Source: an uncultured Lachnospiraceae bacterium
GTDB taxonomy: Bacteria > Bacillota > Clostridia > Lachnospirales > Lachnospiraceae
Length of the DNA stretch: 64,000 bases
Assembly (NCBI GenBank): GCA_910585545.1
Contig: CAJUFN010000002.1
Location: forward strand, 246,428-310,427
Direction of reading: 5' to 3'
In this document: piece after piece, positions 43,222-53,407 of the stretch
How the letters are laid out: every line of letters begins with the position of its first letter
Numbering within the stretch: position 1 is the stretch's first letter
The notes under the pieces: model-generated
Told to the model about the DNA's origin: nothing
Seen by the model: only the letters and a program-made list of their open reading frames with translations
Database searches by the model: none
Position numbers and translations under genes: made by a program

Positions 43222-44223
43222 TTATCCTCCAATTTGCGACATGCTTTTTGCTTCAATTGACCCAGCCCCGCAATTTTTTTGAAAAATATGTTCTTTTGGC
43301 TTTTCTTGTATAATTTCTGAAAAATAATCTGTTAATTCATTTTTTGAAATTCCATCTCTTATAAGCTGTCTGATGTCATATGTTTTAGATGACTGCAAAC
43401 AAAGTCTTAGTTGTCCATCGCATGTAATACGAATCCGATTGCAGCTGTCACAAAATTTATGACTAAGTGCACTTATGAATCCTATTTTTCCTTTTAAATC
43501 TTTAAACTGATAATAGATACCTGGGCCATGTCCATAGATATGTTTATCTATATCTATTTTTTGATAAGATCCATATATCTTTTCTAACAATTCTAAAACT
43601 TGTTCTTGAAAAATACCTTCTTCATTCATATTTTCAAGGGGCATACGTTCAATGAATCTTACATATAAATCTTCATTTTTTGCAAGTGATGATATATTTC
43701 TTGCATCCTCTTTCCAGTTGTGTTGCTGTAAAACACAATTTAATTTTATTTTAGTACTTTTTTGTTTCTTTTTTATCTGTTCTAATGTAATATAAATGCC
43801 CGATAATACATCTTTTAAATTTCCGGTTCTTGTTATCTTATGAAACTTTTGTTCATCTAAAGTATCAAGACTAATATTTATACTATCTATAGATGTTTCC
43901 AATAATTTTTCTATATGATTTTCAATTAATGATCCATTTGTTGTTAATGAAATTGTTTCTATTCCGTTTATTTCTTTTAATGTTTGTATCAAAAATGAAG
44001 CATTTTTTCTTACCAAAGGTTCTCCTCCAGTAATTCTTAAGTGTTTCAATCCAAGTGGTACCAAAGCTTCACATATAAATTTTATTTCTTCAAAAGTAAG
44101 TATTTCTTCATGTCTTTTTAATTCAACACCTTCTTGTGGCATACAATATACACACCGATAATTACATTTATCAGTAATAGAAATACGCAAATAGTCAATT
44201 GTCCTTCCATAAGTGTCTTTCAT
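43222..44223 (-). CDS. moaA: GTP 3',8-cyclase (radical SAM)
   Basis: First step of molybdenum cofactor synthesis, turning GTP into a 3',8-cyclised nucleotide with MoaC acting next. The N-terminal cluster motif CNYRCVYC (CxxxCxxC), the C-terminal cluster FCDSCNRIRITCDGQLRLC and the terminal Gly-Gly (SQIGG) are all present. I start at the ATG at 44223, behind AAGGTGA; in-frame GTG and ATG codons at 44232 and 44229 overlap the moaC stop. Length about 333 is normal. Confidence 0.95.
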   Translation of the reverse strand: MKDTYGRTIDYLRISITDKCNYRCVYCMPQEGVELKRHEEILTFEEIKFICEALVPLGLKHLRITGGEPLVRKNASFLIQTLKEINGIETISLTTNGSLIENHIEKLLETSIDSINISLDTLDEQKFHKITRTGNLKDVLSGIYITLEQIKKKQKSTKIKLNCVLQQHNWKEDARNISSLAKNEDLYVRFIERMPLENMNEEGIFQEQVLELLEKIYGSYQKIDIDKHIYGHGPGIYYQFKDLKGKIGFISALSHKFCDSCNRIRITCDGQLRLCLQSSKTYDIRQLIRDGISKNELTDYFSEIIQEKPKEHIFQKNCGAGSIEAKSMSQIGG

Positions 44224-44228
44224 AAACA

Positions 44229-44705
44229 TCACCTTAAAAAATGTCCGCTCTTCCCGCCTTTTTTTTCTTCCAGACGAATCTCACTTATTTCCATTCGTTT
44301 ATCAATGGCTTTACACATATCATAAATAGTTAAAAGTGCAATGGATACTCCTGTCAAAGCTTCCATTTCTACACCCGTTTTTCCTTCTGTTTTTAAAGTA
44401 CAAAACGCAGCTATTTCTAATTTTTCTTCTAATATTTCAAAATCAATGACACATTTTTGAATGAGAATTGTATGGCACATCGGAATCAATTCAGAAGTCT
44501 TTTTGACACCCATAATGCCTGCAATCCTTGCCACACCAAGCACGTCTCCTTTTTTTGAACTGCCTGTTTTAATTGCTTCCATGACTTCTTTGTTTACTTT
44601 TATCTTTCCGGATGCAGTCGCTTCCCTAAATGTAATCTGTTTTTCTGATACATCTACCATGATAGCTTTTCCTTGCTGATCAAAATGTGTAAATTTTTCT
44701 TCCAT
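44229..44705 (-). CDS. moaC: Cyclic pyranopterin monophosphate synthase
   Basis: Second step of the cofactor path. About 158 residues after the chosen start: MEEKFTHFDQQGKAIMVDVS. The family motif LIPMCHTILI (SELIPMCH) and the segment MEALTGVSIALLTIYDMCKA are visible, with KGGKSGHFLR at the end. I prefer the ATG at 44705, preceded by TAGGAG, over the ATG at 44750. It overlaps moaA and is first of the eight-gene cluster. The promoter is not obvious; read-through from gyrA is possible. Confidence 0.95.
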   Translation of the reverse strand: MEEKFTHFDQQGKAIMVDVSEKQITFREATASGKIKVNKEVMEAIKTGSSKKGDVLGVARIAGIMGVKKTSELIPMCHTILIQKCVIDFEILEEKLEIAAFCTLKTEGKTGVEMEALTGVSIALLTIYDMCKAIDKRMEISEIRLEEKKGGKSGHFLR

Positions 44706-44745
44706 GCCCCATTCTCCTAAACCCAATACAAAATTCGTCAAACCC

Positions 44746-44776
44746 AGCAAAAGACCGTCTAAAAACGGTCTTCTGC
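44746..44776 (-). terminator. Hairpin after gyrA
   Basis: AGCAAAAGACCGT, CTAAAA, ACGGTCTTCTGCT: strong stem, with a short T run on the minus strand (GTCTTTTGC). It may only partly stop gyrA transcription before moaC. Confidence 0.75.
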
Positions 44777-44792
44777 TACAGATGTTATAATT

Positions 44793-47273
44793 TTATATTT
44801 TATTATCTTCCTCGGAGTCACTTTCTTCCGATTCTACTTCTCTTACCTTTGCAATACTTGCTATAATTACATCCTCATTCAAATTAATCAGCTTCACACC
44901 CGAAGTAACTCTTCCAAGTACCGAAATTCCCTGGCATTCCATACGAATAATGATTCCCTCCGTATTGATGATCATTACTTCATTATCTTCATTTACAGCC
45001 TTTACTCCGACTACATTTCCAGTCTTCTCAGTAATCTTATAGCATTTTACACCCTTACCGCCACGATTCTGACTGCTAAACTCTGATATTTCAGTACGTT
45101 TACCCATACCTTTTTCTGAAGCAATCAATAAATATTTACCCTGACAATCAAGCTGCATTCCAATCACTTCATCACGATCACTCAGATTCATACCACGCAC
45201 ACCCATAGAAGTTCTTCCCGTAGAACGTACATCCTTTTCATGGAAACGGATACACTGACCATACTTCGTCACCATAAGAACATCTTTCTGATTATCTGTT
45301 ACTTTTACTTCGATAAGCTCATCATCCTCACGAAGCGTAATCGCCGCAAGTCCGGTCTTTCTTACATTTGCATAATCCTGAATCGGAGTCTTCTTAACAA
45401 GTCCCCTCTTCGTTGCCATAAATAAATATTTGCCTTGCTCATATTTTTCAATTGGAATTACTGCTGTAATCTTTTCCTCCGGCTGAAGCTGCAGTAAATT
45501 AATAATCGCAGTTCCTCTTGCAGTTCTTCCCGCTTCCGGAATCTCATATCCCTTCAAACGATATACACGGCCGGTACTTGTAAAGAACATAATATAATGA
45601 TGCGTAGAAGTCATAAATAATTCTTCCACATAATCATCTTCAATTGTCTGCATACCTTTAATACCTTTACCGCCACGATTCTGGCTCTTGAAAGTATCAA
45701 CCGTCATACGTTTTATATAGCCAAGTTTTGTCATCGTAATTACAATATTCTCTCTTGGAATTAAATCTTCCATGGAAATATCAAACTCGTCAAATCCTAT
45801 TGCCGTTCTTCTCTCATCACCATATTTATCACGGATAATGATAATTTCTTTTCTAATAACACCAAGCAAAAGCTTTCTGTCCGCAAGAATCGCCTTCAAC
45901 TCATCAATACGTTTCATTAATTCTTCATACTCTTTTTCCAGCTTTTCTCTTTCCAAACCAGTTAAAGCACGAAGTCTCATATCCACGATTGCCTGAGACT
46001 GTACATCAGATAAAGCAAACCGCTCCATCAATTCTGCCTTTGCAATCTGAACAGTTTTAGAACCACGGATAATCTTAATCACTTCATCAATATTATCAAG
46101 TGCAATCAATAATCCTTTTAAAATATGAGCACGTTCTTCTGCTTTATTTAATTCATATTCCGTTCTTCTTCTTACAACTTCTTCCTGATGCTTTAGATAA
46201 TATCCAAGCATATCTAAAATATTCATAACCTTTGGCTGATTATTTACCAACGCAAGCATAATCACACCAAAAGTATCCTGAAGCTGTGTATGTTTATATA
46301 ATTGATTCAAAATAACATTTGCATTGACATCACGGCGAAGTTCAATACAGATTCTCATACCCTCACGATTTGACTGATCACTTAAATCTGTAATTCCTTC
46401 AATTTTTTTGTCACGTACAAGCTCTGCAATCTTTTCGATCAATCTTGCCTTATTTACCATATATGGAAGTTCCGTTACGATAATACGGCTCTTTCCATTC
46501 GGCATCGTCTCAATATTTGTAACCGCACGTACGCGGATCTTTCCACGACCGGTACGATAAGCTTCCTCAACTCCGCGTGTACCTAAGATAGTAGCACCCG
46601 TGGGAAAATCAGGTCCCTTAATAATCTCAAGAATCTCTTCAATTGTTGTCTCTTCTTTATCTTCAATCTGATTATCAATGATTTTTACTACTGCATTGAT
46701 GACCTCCTTTAAGTTATGCGGAGGAATATTTGTTGCCATACCTACCGCAATACCGGAAGTTCCATTCACCAAAAGATTCGGAAATCTTGCCGGTAATACT
46801 ACAGGCTCCTTTTCCGTTTCATCAAAGTTTGGCGTAAAATCAACTGTATTTTTATTAATATCCGCAGTAAGTTCCATAGAAATCTTACTCAAACGGGCCT
46901 CTGTATAACGCATCGCAGCGGCGCCATCACCATCTACAGAACCAAAATTCCCATGGCCATCAACCAAAGGATATCTAGTAGACCATTCCTGCGCCATATT
47001 AACAAGCGCACCATAGATAGAACTGTCACCATGAGGATGATATTTACCCATGGTATCACCAACGATACGGGCGCATTTTCGATGCGGCTTATCCGGACCA
47101 TTGTTAAGTTCGATCATTGAATATAAAATTCTTCTCTGTACCGGTTTCAAACCATCTCTTACATCAGGAAGCGCACGGGAAGCAATAACGCTCATAGCGT
47201 AATCGATGTAAGATTTTTCCATTGTTTTCTGCAAATCCACCTCATGGACTTTGTCAAAAATATTATCTTCCAT
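44793..47273 (-). CDS. gyrA: DNA gyrase subunit A
   Basis: Cuts and rejoins DNA with GyrB to add negative supercoils. 826 residues; catalytic Tyr123 in AAMRYTEARLS, the quinolone region HPHGDSSIYGAL (Ser84 and Gly88 at the E. coli Ser83 and Asp87 positions), a coiled-coil part, and C-terminal beta-pinwheel blades including SQNRGGKGIKG (the GyrA box form QNRGGKG). The acidic tail ends SEESDSEEDNKI. It lies 23 bases behind gyrB. Confidence 0.98.
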   Translation of the reverse strand: MEDNIFDKVHEVDLQKTMEKSYIDYAMSVIASRALPDVRDGLKPVQRRILYSMIELNNGPDKPHRKCARIVGDTMGKYHPHGDSSIYGALVNMAQEWSTRYPLVDGHGNFGSVDGDGAAAMRYTEARLSKISMELTADINKNTVDFTPNFDETEKEPVVLPARFPNLLVNGTSGIAVGMATNIPPHNLKEVINAVVKIIDNQIEDKEETTIEEILEIIKGPDFPTGATILGTRGVEEAYRTGRGKIRVRAVTNIETMPNGKSRIIVTELPYMVNKARLIEKIAELVRDKKIEGITDLSDQSNREGMRICIELRRDVNANVILNQLYKHTQLQDTFGVIMLALVNNQPKVMNILDMLGYYLKHQEEVVRRRTEYELNKAEERAHILKGLLIALDNIDEVIKIIRGSKTVQIAKAELMERFALSDVQSQAIVDMRLRALTGLEREKLEKEYEELMKRIDELKAILADRKLLLGVIRKEIIIIRDKYGDERRTAIGFDEFDISMEDLIPRENIVITMTKLGYIKRMTVDTFKSQNRGGKGIKGMQTIEDDYVEELFMTSTHHYIMFFTSTGRVYRLKGYEIPEAGRTARGTAIINLLQLQPEEKITAVIPIEKYEQGKYLFMATKRGLVKKTPIQDYANVRKTGLAAITLREDDELIEVKVTDNQKDVLMVTKYGQCIRFHEKDVRSTGRTSMGVRGMNLSDRDEVIGMQLDCQGKYLLIASEKGMGKRTEISEFSSQNRGGKGVKCYKITEKTGNVVGVKAVNEDNEVMIINTEGIIIRMECQGISVLGRVTSGVKLINLNEDVIIASIAKVREVESEESDSEEDNKI

Positions 47274-47296
47274 TCTTTAACCTCTTCTCTCCCTGA

Positions 47297-49222
47297 TTAA
47301 ATATCCAGATTCTGTACGTATTTCGCATTTTCTTCAATAAATTCACGTCTTGGCTCTACTTTATCTCCCATAAGCGTCGTAAATGTAAGATCAAGTTCCG
47401 AAGAACTGTCTCCATCCATCGTCACTCTTAATAAAACTCTATGTTCCGGATCCATCGTAGTCTCCCAAAGCTGATCTGCATCCATCTCTCCAAGACCTTT
47501 ATAACGCTGGATCTTATTATTCGTATCACGACCAACTTCCGAAAGTATCTCATCTAACTCCGCATCACTGTACGCATACCATACTTTTTTATTTTTCTCC
47601 AGCTTATAAAGCGGCGGCTGTGCAAGATATACATATCCCTGTTTGATAAGCTCCGGCATAAAACGATATAAAAATGTCAATAATAATGTACTAATATGAG
47701 CACCATCTACATCGGCATCCGTCATAATAATAATCTTATGATATCTTAATTTTGAAATATCAAAATCTTCATGAATACCGGTACCAAATGCAGTAATCAT
47801 TGCCTTAATCTCATTATTTGCATAAATTTTATCCAATCTTGCCTTCTCCACATTTAATATTTTCCCACGAAGCGGTAAAATTGCCTGTGTTGCACGATCT
47901 CTCGCCGTCTTCGCAGATCCCCCTGCAGAGTCACCCTCAACAATATAAATCTCACAATTTTTTGGATCCTTATCCGAGCAATCTGCAAGCTTGCCCGGAA
48001 GCGACATTCCTTCCAAAGCAGATTTTCTTCTTGTCAGATCCCTTGCTTTTCTTGCAGCCTCCCTTGCTCTTTGCGCCATTACCGATTTCTCAACTGTAAT
48101 CTTTGCAATTTGCGGATTTTGTTCCAGGAAAATTTCAAGCTGACTGCTGACAACATTGTCTACAGCACCCCTCGCTTCACTATTACCAAGTTTTTGTTTT
48201 GTCTGACCTTCAAACTGAGGTTCCTCAATTTTTACACTGATGATCGCAGTCAGACCTTCTCTAATATCTTCGCCGCTCAAATTCGGCTCATTTTCCTTTA
48301 ATAACTTATTCTTTCTCGCATAATCATTAAATGTTTTTGTAAGTGCATTACGAAAACCTACGATATGAGTTCCACCTTCCGGTGTCGCAATGTTATTCAC
48401 AAACCCATATGTATTATCTGTATACGAATCATTATGCTGCATTGCTACTTCTACAAGTACATTATCTTTATTTCCCTCACAATAAATAATCTGGTCATAA
48501 AGCGCATTTGTACTTTTATTCAAATACTGTACAAATTCTTTTATTCCACCCTCATAATGGAATAATTTTTCTTTTGGCTCCTCTTCTCTTTCATCGCGAA
48601 AAATAATTTTAAGTCCTTTTGTAAGAAATGCAGTTTCTCTTAAACGATGTTTTAAAGTTCCGTAATCGAATACGGTCTCCTCAAAAATCTCTCCATCCGG
48701 GAAAAACGTGACTCTCGTTCCGGATTCCTCTACAGGACATTCTCCGGTTATCTCCAAATCTTTCATAATTTTCCCACGCTCGTAACGCTGATGATAAACT
48801 TTTCCCTCTCGCTTAATCTCTACTTCCAGCCATACGGATAACGCATTTACGACAGAAGCGCCTACACCATGAAGACCACCAGAGACTTTATATCCGCCGC
48901 CGCCAAATTTTCCTCCCGCATGAAGAACAGTAAATACTGCTTCTACTGCAGGACGGCCCGTCTTATGATTAATTCCAACCGGGATTCCACGACCATTATC
49001 TATAACAGTCAAAGAGCCATCTTTATTAATTGTAATATTCACAGTATCACAATAACCGGCAAGAGCCTCATCCACCGCATTATCCACAATTTCATACACC
49101 AGATGATGAAGACCTCTTATAGATGTACTTCCAATATACATTCCCGGTCTTTTTCTGACTGCTTCCAAACCTTCCAATATCTGAATTTGATCTGCACCAT
49201 ATTCTGTACCTGCTGTCCCCAT
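47297..49222 (-). CDS. gyrB: DNA gyrase subunit B
   Basis: ATPase and Toprim subunit of gyrase. 641 residues; ATP-binding motifs YEIVDNAVDEALAG and DNGRGIPVG near the N-terminus, KVSGGLHGVGASVVNALS about 115-133, and the Toprim motif EGDSAGGSAK about 427. The C-terminal tail has PRREFIEENAKYVQNLDI. RBS AGGAG stands before the ATG; it is 10 bases behind recF. Confidence 0.98.
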   Translation of the reverse strand: MGTAGTEYGADQIQILEGLEAVRKRPGMYIGSTSIRGLHHLVYEIVDNAVDEALAGYCDTVNITINKDGSLTVIDNGRGIPVGINHKTGRPAVEAVFTVLHAGGKFGGGGYKVSGGLHGVGASVVNALSVWLEVEIKREGKVYHQRYERGKIMKDLEITGECPVEESGTRVTFFPDGEIFEETVFDYGTLKHRLRETAFLTKGLKIIFRDEREEEPKEKLFHYEGGIKEFVQYLNKSTNALYDQIIYCEGNKDNVLVEVAMQHNDSYTDNTYGFVNNIATPEGGTHIVGFRNALTKTFNDYARKNKLLKENEPNLSGEDIREGLTAIISVKIEEPQFEGQTKQKLGNSEARGAVDNVVSSQLEIFLEQNPQIAKITVEKSVMAQRAREAARKARDLTRRKSALEGMSLPGKLADCSDKDPKNCEIYIVEGDSAGGSAKTARDRATQAILPLRGKILNVEKARLDKIYANNEIKAMITAFGTGIHEDFDISKLRYHKIIIMTDADVDGAHISTLLLTFLYRFMPELIKQGYVYLAQPPLYKLEKNKKVWYAYSDAELDEILSEVGRDTNNKIQRYKGLGEMDADQLWETTMDPEHRVLLRVTMDGDSSSELDLTFTTLMGDKVEPRREFIEENAKYVQNLDI

Positions 49223-49232
49223 ACTTTTCCTC

Positions 49233-50318
49233 CTAATTTTCCTTTACAATCTGTCCTTCTTTTATTTGAAAAACTTTATTAATTGAAAAATTTTTACTTA
49301 CAAATTCGTCAAGTCCTGTACATGTCACTAATGTTTGAATGTCATAAATACTTTCTAACAAATAGTTTTGCCTGTTTTTATCAAGTTCAGACAACACATC
49401 ATCCAGTAATAATATCGGTGTATCTTTAATAACTGATTTTATCAACTCTATCTCTGATAATTTCAAAGAAAGTGCTGCCGTTCTTTGTTGTCCCTGAGAA
49501 CCAAATTTTCTGATATCTAAGCCATTTGCCAAAAAACAAATATCATCTTTATGAGGACCGGATGTGGTACTTTTCATTTTTAAATCCCTTTCCCTATTCC
49601 GGAAAATAACTTCCTCAAACTCAAATTCTCTTACATTTGGTTCATACATAAGATTTATTTCTTCTTTATTTCCTGTAAGTTTAAAATGAATCTCTTTTAT
49701 AATTTCATTTATTTCATAAACAAATTTATTTCTTCTGTCTATTATTTTATTCCCATATACAGCAAGCTGCTTATCCCATACATCAAGCGTATCTTTTAAC
49801 CCACTATTGAAAGCAATATCCTTTAATAAACGATTTCTCTGATTCAACACACGATTATAATTAGATAAATCACTCAGATATAATTTATCAATCTGCGAAA
49901 GCTCCAGATCCATGAACCTCCTTCGTTCAGAAGGCCCATTTTTAATAATATTCAAATCTTCCGGTGAGAAAAATACAAGATGTACAATTCCAAAAAGTTC
50001 ACTTGCTTTTTTGATTGGAATCTTATTAATTGCAATTCCTTTTGGACTATTTTTCTTTAGATGCATATCAATTTGAAAAGGAACGCCTCTTTTATCAACA
50101 ATTGCTTCAATATGGGCTTCCTCCCTCTCAAATTGTATCATATCACGGTCTTTCGTACCACGATGTGACTTAGTGGTACCAGAAAGATAAACTGCCTCAA
50201 GTATATTCGTCTTCCCTTGTGCATTATCTCCGTAAAATATATTGGTTGCATGATTAAAGTCTATTTTAAGCAAATCATAATTTCTGAAGTTCTTTAACTT
50301 TAAAGATTTAATAATCAT
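49233..50318 (-). CDS. recF: DNA replication and repair protein RecF
   Basis: SMC-like ATPase for gap repair and RecA loading. 361 residues with Walker A GDNAQGKTN (about 30-38), the signature region STTSGPHKDD and LSLKLSEIELI, and Walker B ILLLDDVLSELD. It lies between the S4-domain gene and gyrB in the classical dnaA-dnaN-recF order. Confidence 0.97.
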   Translation of the reverse strand: MIIKSLKLKNFRNYDLLKIDFNHATNIFYGDNAQGKTNILEAVYLSGTTKSHRGTKDRDMIQFEREEAHIEAIVDKRGVPFQIDMHLKKNSPKGIAINKIPIKKASELFGIVHLVFFSPEDLNIIKNGPSERRRFMDLELSQIDKLYLSDLSNYNRVLNQRNRLLKDIAFNSGLKDTLDVWDKQLAVYGNKIIDRRNKFVYEINEIIKEIHFKLTGNKEEINLMYEPNVREFEFEEVIFRNRERDLKMKSTTSGPHKDDICFLANGLDIRKFGSQGQQRTAALSLKLSEIELIKSVIKDTPILLLDDVLSELDKNRQNYLLESIYDIQTLVTCTGLDEFVSKNFSINKVFQIKEGQIVKEN

Positions 50319-50333
50319 ACCACACCATCTTAC

Positions 50334-50555
50334 TTATCCTTTAAATTCTTTGATTTTTATTTCATTCTCTTCAAAAGAAACAATATCTCCATCATATAAT
50401 TTCTTTCCGCGTCTTGTCTCAATCTCTCCATTTACCTTCACAAGACCATCTGTGATCACTATCTTAGCCTCTACGCCAGACTCCACCAGACCGGCAGCTT
50501 TTAATACCTGACCAAGTTTTATATGATCTTTTTTTAAATTTATAATTTTTGTCAT
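50334..50555 (-). CDS. S4-domain RNA-binding protein (YaaA-like)
   Basis: 73 residues with a single S4 RNA-binding fold: IKLGQVLKAAGLVESGVEAK, then ITDGLVKVNGEIETRRGKK. It is a standard small neighbour between dnaN and recF in Firmicutes; its exact task is unknown, probably ribosome- or RNA-related. Ten bases behind dnaN. Confidence 0.93.
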   Translation of the reverse strand: MTKIINLKKDHIKLGQVLKAAGLVESGVEAKIVITDGLVKVNGEIETRRGKKLYDGDIVSFEENEIKIKEFKG

Positions 50556-50565
50556 GATCTATCTC

Positions 50566-51675
50566 CTAAACTGCTGCGTTAAAGTTAACAGGAAGAATCA
50601 GATAAATATAACTTTCTGTCTCATCCTTAATAAAACATGGCGCCTTTGGATTCATAAGGAATAATGTTATCTCCTCGTTATCTATAACACGAAGTGCATC
50701 GATCAAAAATTTCGGATTAAATCCAATCAATAAATCTTTTCCTTCTTTCTCGATGAAAATCTCTTCATCCATCGTACCAATCGAAGATTTGATCTTTAAT
50801 TCCATCGCATCATCTAAGATATTAATGATGATTGGTTTCTTATCTCCTTCTTTCACAAGAAGTGTAGCTCTGTCAATACAGTTCAAAAATTCTTTTTTAT
50901 TAATTTTCAATTTTGTCTCATAATCATTAGACAACATTTGGTCGATTCTAAAATATTCTCCTTCAATCAGACGTGAAACAACTACTGTCTGATCAAACTC
51001 AAATACAATATGATTATTTGTAAAATAAATTTTTACTTCTGCTTCTGTCTCTCCAGATAAAATCTTACTGATCTCAATCAAAGTCTTTCCTGGAACGACA
51101 ACCTTTTTACTCTCGTAAGTATCTTTCAATTCAATCTTACGGATAGAAATACGATGTCCATCTAATGACACTACTTTTAACATATCATTGTTAATCTCAA
51201 ATAATTCACCTGTCATTAATTTATTGCTGTCATTGTCTGCAATAGAAAAAATAGTCTGTCTAATTACTTCTTTTAACGTAAATTGAGAGATTATAACAGG
51301 GTCATTCTTTTCAATATATGGAAGATAAGAAAAATCTTCTCCTGGTTTACCTGAAAGGTTAAACACAGCTTTCTCACATGTGATAGTCGTTTGATAATTG
51401 TCTGATGTCTCGATTGTAATCTCATTATCAGGAAGTTTACGTACAATATCAGAGAATAATCTTGCGTCGATCGCAATCATTCCATTCTTTACAATATTAC
51501 CTTCAATAGTTGTCTCGATACCAAGTTCCATATCGTTTGCTGTTAACTTAATAATGTTTGTCGTAGCATCAATTAAAATACATTCCAGGATAGGCATCGT
51601 TGTTTTAGAAGGAACGGCTTTTGATACGATACTGACTCCTTTTGCAAGATTTGATTTTGTACAAATGATTTTCAT
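50566..51675 (-). CDS. dnaN: DNA polymerase III beta subunit (sliding clamp)
   Basis: Ring-shaped processivity clamp. 369 residues in three repeated domains of about 120; starts MKIICTKSNLAKGVSIVSKA and ends IYLILPVNFNAAV, with the typical MPIL/MPM-type C-terminal pocket in LILPV. It lies behind dnaA across a gap of 282 bases that holds DnaA boxes. Confidence 0.97.
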   Translation of the reverse strand: MKIICTKSNLAKGVSIVSKAVPSKTTMPILECILIDATTNIIKLTANDMELGIETTIEGNIVKNGMIAIDARLFSDIVRKLPDNEITIETSDNYQTTITCEKAVFNLSGKPGEDFSYLPYIEKNDPVIISQFTLKEVIRQTIFSIADNDSNKLMTGELFEINNDMLKVVSLDGHRISIRKIELKDTYESKKVVVPGKTLIEISKILSGETEAEVKIYFTNNHIVFEFDQTVVVSRLIEGEYFRIDQMLSNDYETKLKINKKEFLNCIDRATLLVKEGDKKPIIINILDDAMELKIKSSIGTMDEEIFIEKEGKDLLIGFNPKFLIDALRVIDNEEITLFLMNPKAPCFIKDETESYIYLILPVNFNAAV

Positions 51676-51720
51676 TGTGTATAACTCCCTTCGACTGCTT
51701 TTTTATATATAAATAATTAA

Positions 51721-51957
51721 AATAATCCGTCTTATTAGTAGTAGGGGCTGTGGATATGTTGATAAGTACTTTAAGCCCTTGAAAATAAAGGATTTTTTAA
51801 ACGGAAAACTCTGTGGAAAACCAAGGTAAAACCATGGGATAAAATTTGGATAAAAATCGGCGTATTTTTGTGAAAAAAGTTATCCATATATTATCCAAAA
51901 CTTTTCTACATAAAAAGTAAGGTTATCAACAAGTTGTCCCATAGTTATCCACACTTT
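51721..51957. other. Origin region, dnaA-dnaN side (DnaA boxes)
   Basis: The gap holds a perfect DnaA box TTATCCACA at 51945-51953, plus TTATCAACA at 51923-51931, TTATCCATA at 51880-51888, TTATCCAAA at 51891-51899, and on the minus strand ATATCCACA (51749-51757) and TTATCAACA (51757-51765). This fits the incAB part of a bipartite oriC. The melting site was not identified. Confidence 0.85.
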
Positions 51958-53364
51958 TTAAACAGGATTGATTTTCTTTTTAATAATGTTGATAGTATTT
52001 TTTAAGGTTTCGTTTGTTTTTAACTCATCTGTAATTTTATCTACACCATAACTGATTGTAGAATGATCTTTTCCTCCAAGGATAATCCCAATAGATTTTA
52101 AAGGAGTATCGGTAAGATTTCTCATAAGATACATGGAAATCTGTCTTGGAGTGGCAATATCAGAGCTTCTTTTGCTGCTTTTTAAATCCTGAATCGTAAT
52201 ATCAAAGTGTTCAGATACAATATCAAGGATCAATTCAGGTGTAATCTGACGATTTTTATCAGGCGATACGATATCTTTTAAAGCTTCTGCAGCAAGATTA
52301 ATATCGATTTCCTGATTTTTATTTAATTTATAAAGCGCGATCAGCTTATTAAGAGAACCCTCAAGTTCACGGATATTTGATTTTACATTAGAAGCAATAT
52401 AAGTGATAACGTCCTTTGGAATATTGTATCTTTGTAATTCATCAATCTCTATTTTCTTTAAAAGAATAGCCATTCTTGTCTCATAATCAGGAGACTGGAT
52501 ATCTGCGATCAATCCCCATTCAAAACGGGTACGAAGTCTGGCCTCGAGGGTCTCGATATCTTTTGGTGGTTTATCGCTGGAGATAATGATTTGTTTTCCG
52601 GATACATGAAGATGATTGAAAGTATGGAAAAATTCTTCCTGTGTACTTTCCTTTCCTATAATAAACTGAATATCATCTATTAAAAGTACATCATTGCTTC
52701 TATATTTTTCACGAAATGCATTAATAGCAGATTCATTGCCGGTTCTACCGCTTTTTAAAGCGTCGATCAATTCATTGGTAAATGTTTCACTTGTGACATA
52801 TAATACTTTTTTATTAGGGTCTTTTTCTAATACAAAATGAGCAATAGAATGCATCAAGTGAGTTTTCCCAAGTCCAACGCCTCCGTAAAGGAAAAGGGGA
52901 TTATAGACTTTTCCCGGTGATTCGGCTACTGCCAAAGATGCAGCATGAGCAAAGTTATTATTATTACCTACCACGAATGTATCAAATGTGTATTTTGGAT
53001 TCAAGTTTGCCTTTTCGATGATAGTTTTTCTTCTTCTCTTTACAGATTTTGTTTTTTCTGATTCTTCTGGATGGGTAGGAATATGTAAATCTTCCTGTTC
53101 GTCCGGAAGTTCATCTTCAGAAACGAATTCAATTTCATATTCAATACCGGTTACTTCTGCGATACATACTTTTAAAGGAAGTGAATATTTGTATTTTACA
53201 TGTTCAATACTTCCTTTTAAATTTACAGAAATAAATATAATGTTATCTGTAACATTGTAGATTTTCATTGGAAGAATCCAGGTCGTATAAGAAATATTGG
53301 TTAAGCAGTATTCTACTTTTAATTTTTCAATAATTTCAGGCCATTTTTCTTCTACTATATTCAT
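51958..53364 (-). CDS. dnaA: Chromosomal replication initiator DnaA
   Basis: 468 residues: N-terminal helicase-loading domain about 1-80, charged linker, AAA+ domain starting at PKYTFDTFVVGNNNNFA with Walker A GGVGLGKTHL (about 161-170) and Walker B VLLIDDIQFI, and a C-terminal DNA-binding domain with GKDHSTISYG (usual form G-RDHTTV). It is placed at the turning point of gene directions. Promoter TTGCTT-17-TAAAAT is at 53408-53436. Confidence 0.98.
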   Translation of the reverse strand: MNIVEEKWPEIIEKLKVEYCLTNISYTTWILPMKIYNVTDNIIFISVNLKGSIEHVKYKYSLPLKVCIAEVTGIEYEIEFVSEDELPDEQEDLHIPTHPEESEKTKSVKRRRKTIIEKANLNPKYTFDTFVVGNNNNFAHAASLAVAESPGKVYNPLFLYGGVGLGKTHLMHSIAHFVLEKDPNKKVLYVTSETFTNELIDALKSGRTGNESAINAFREKYRSNDVLLIDDIQFIIGKESTQEEFFHTFNHLHVSGKQIIISSDKPPKDIETLEARLRTRFEWGLIADIQSPDYETRMAILLKKIEIDELQRYNIPKDVITYIASNVKSNIRELEGSLNKLIALYKLNKNQEIDINLAAEALKDIVSPDKNRQITPELILDIVSEHFDITIQDLKSSKRSSDIATPRQISMYLMRNLTDTPLKSIGIILGGKDHSTISYGVDKITDELKTNETLKNTINIIKKKINPV

Positions 53365-53407
53365 GATTATCTCCTAATTTTATAAAATTCAACAAATTCA
53401 CAACTCT

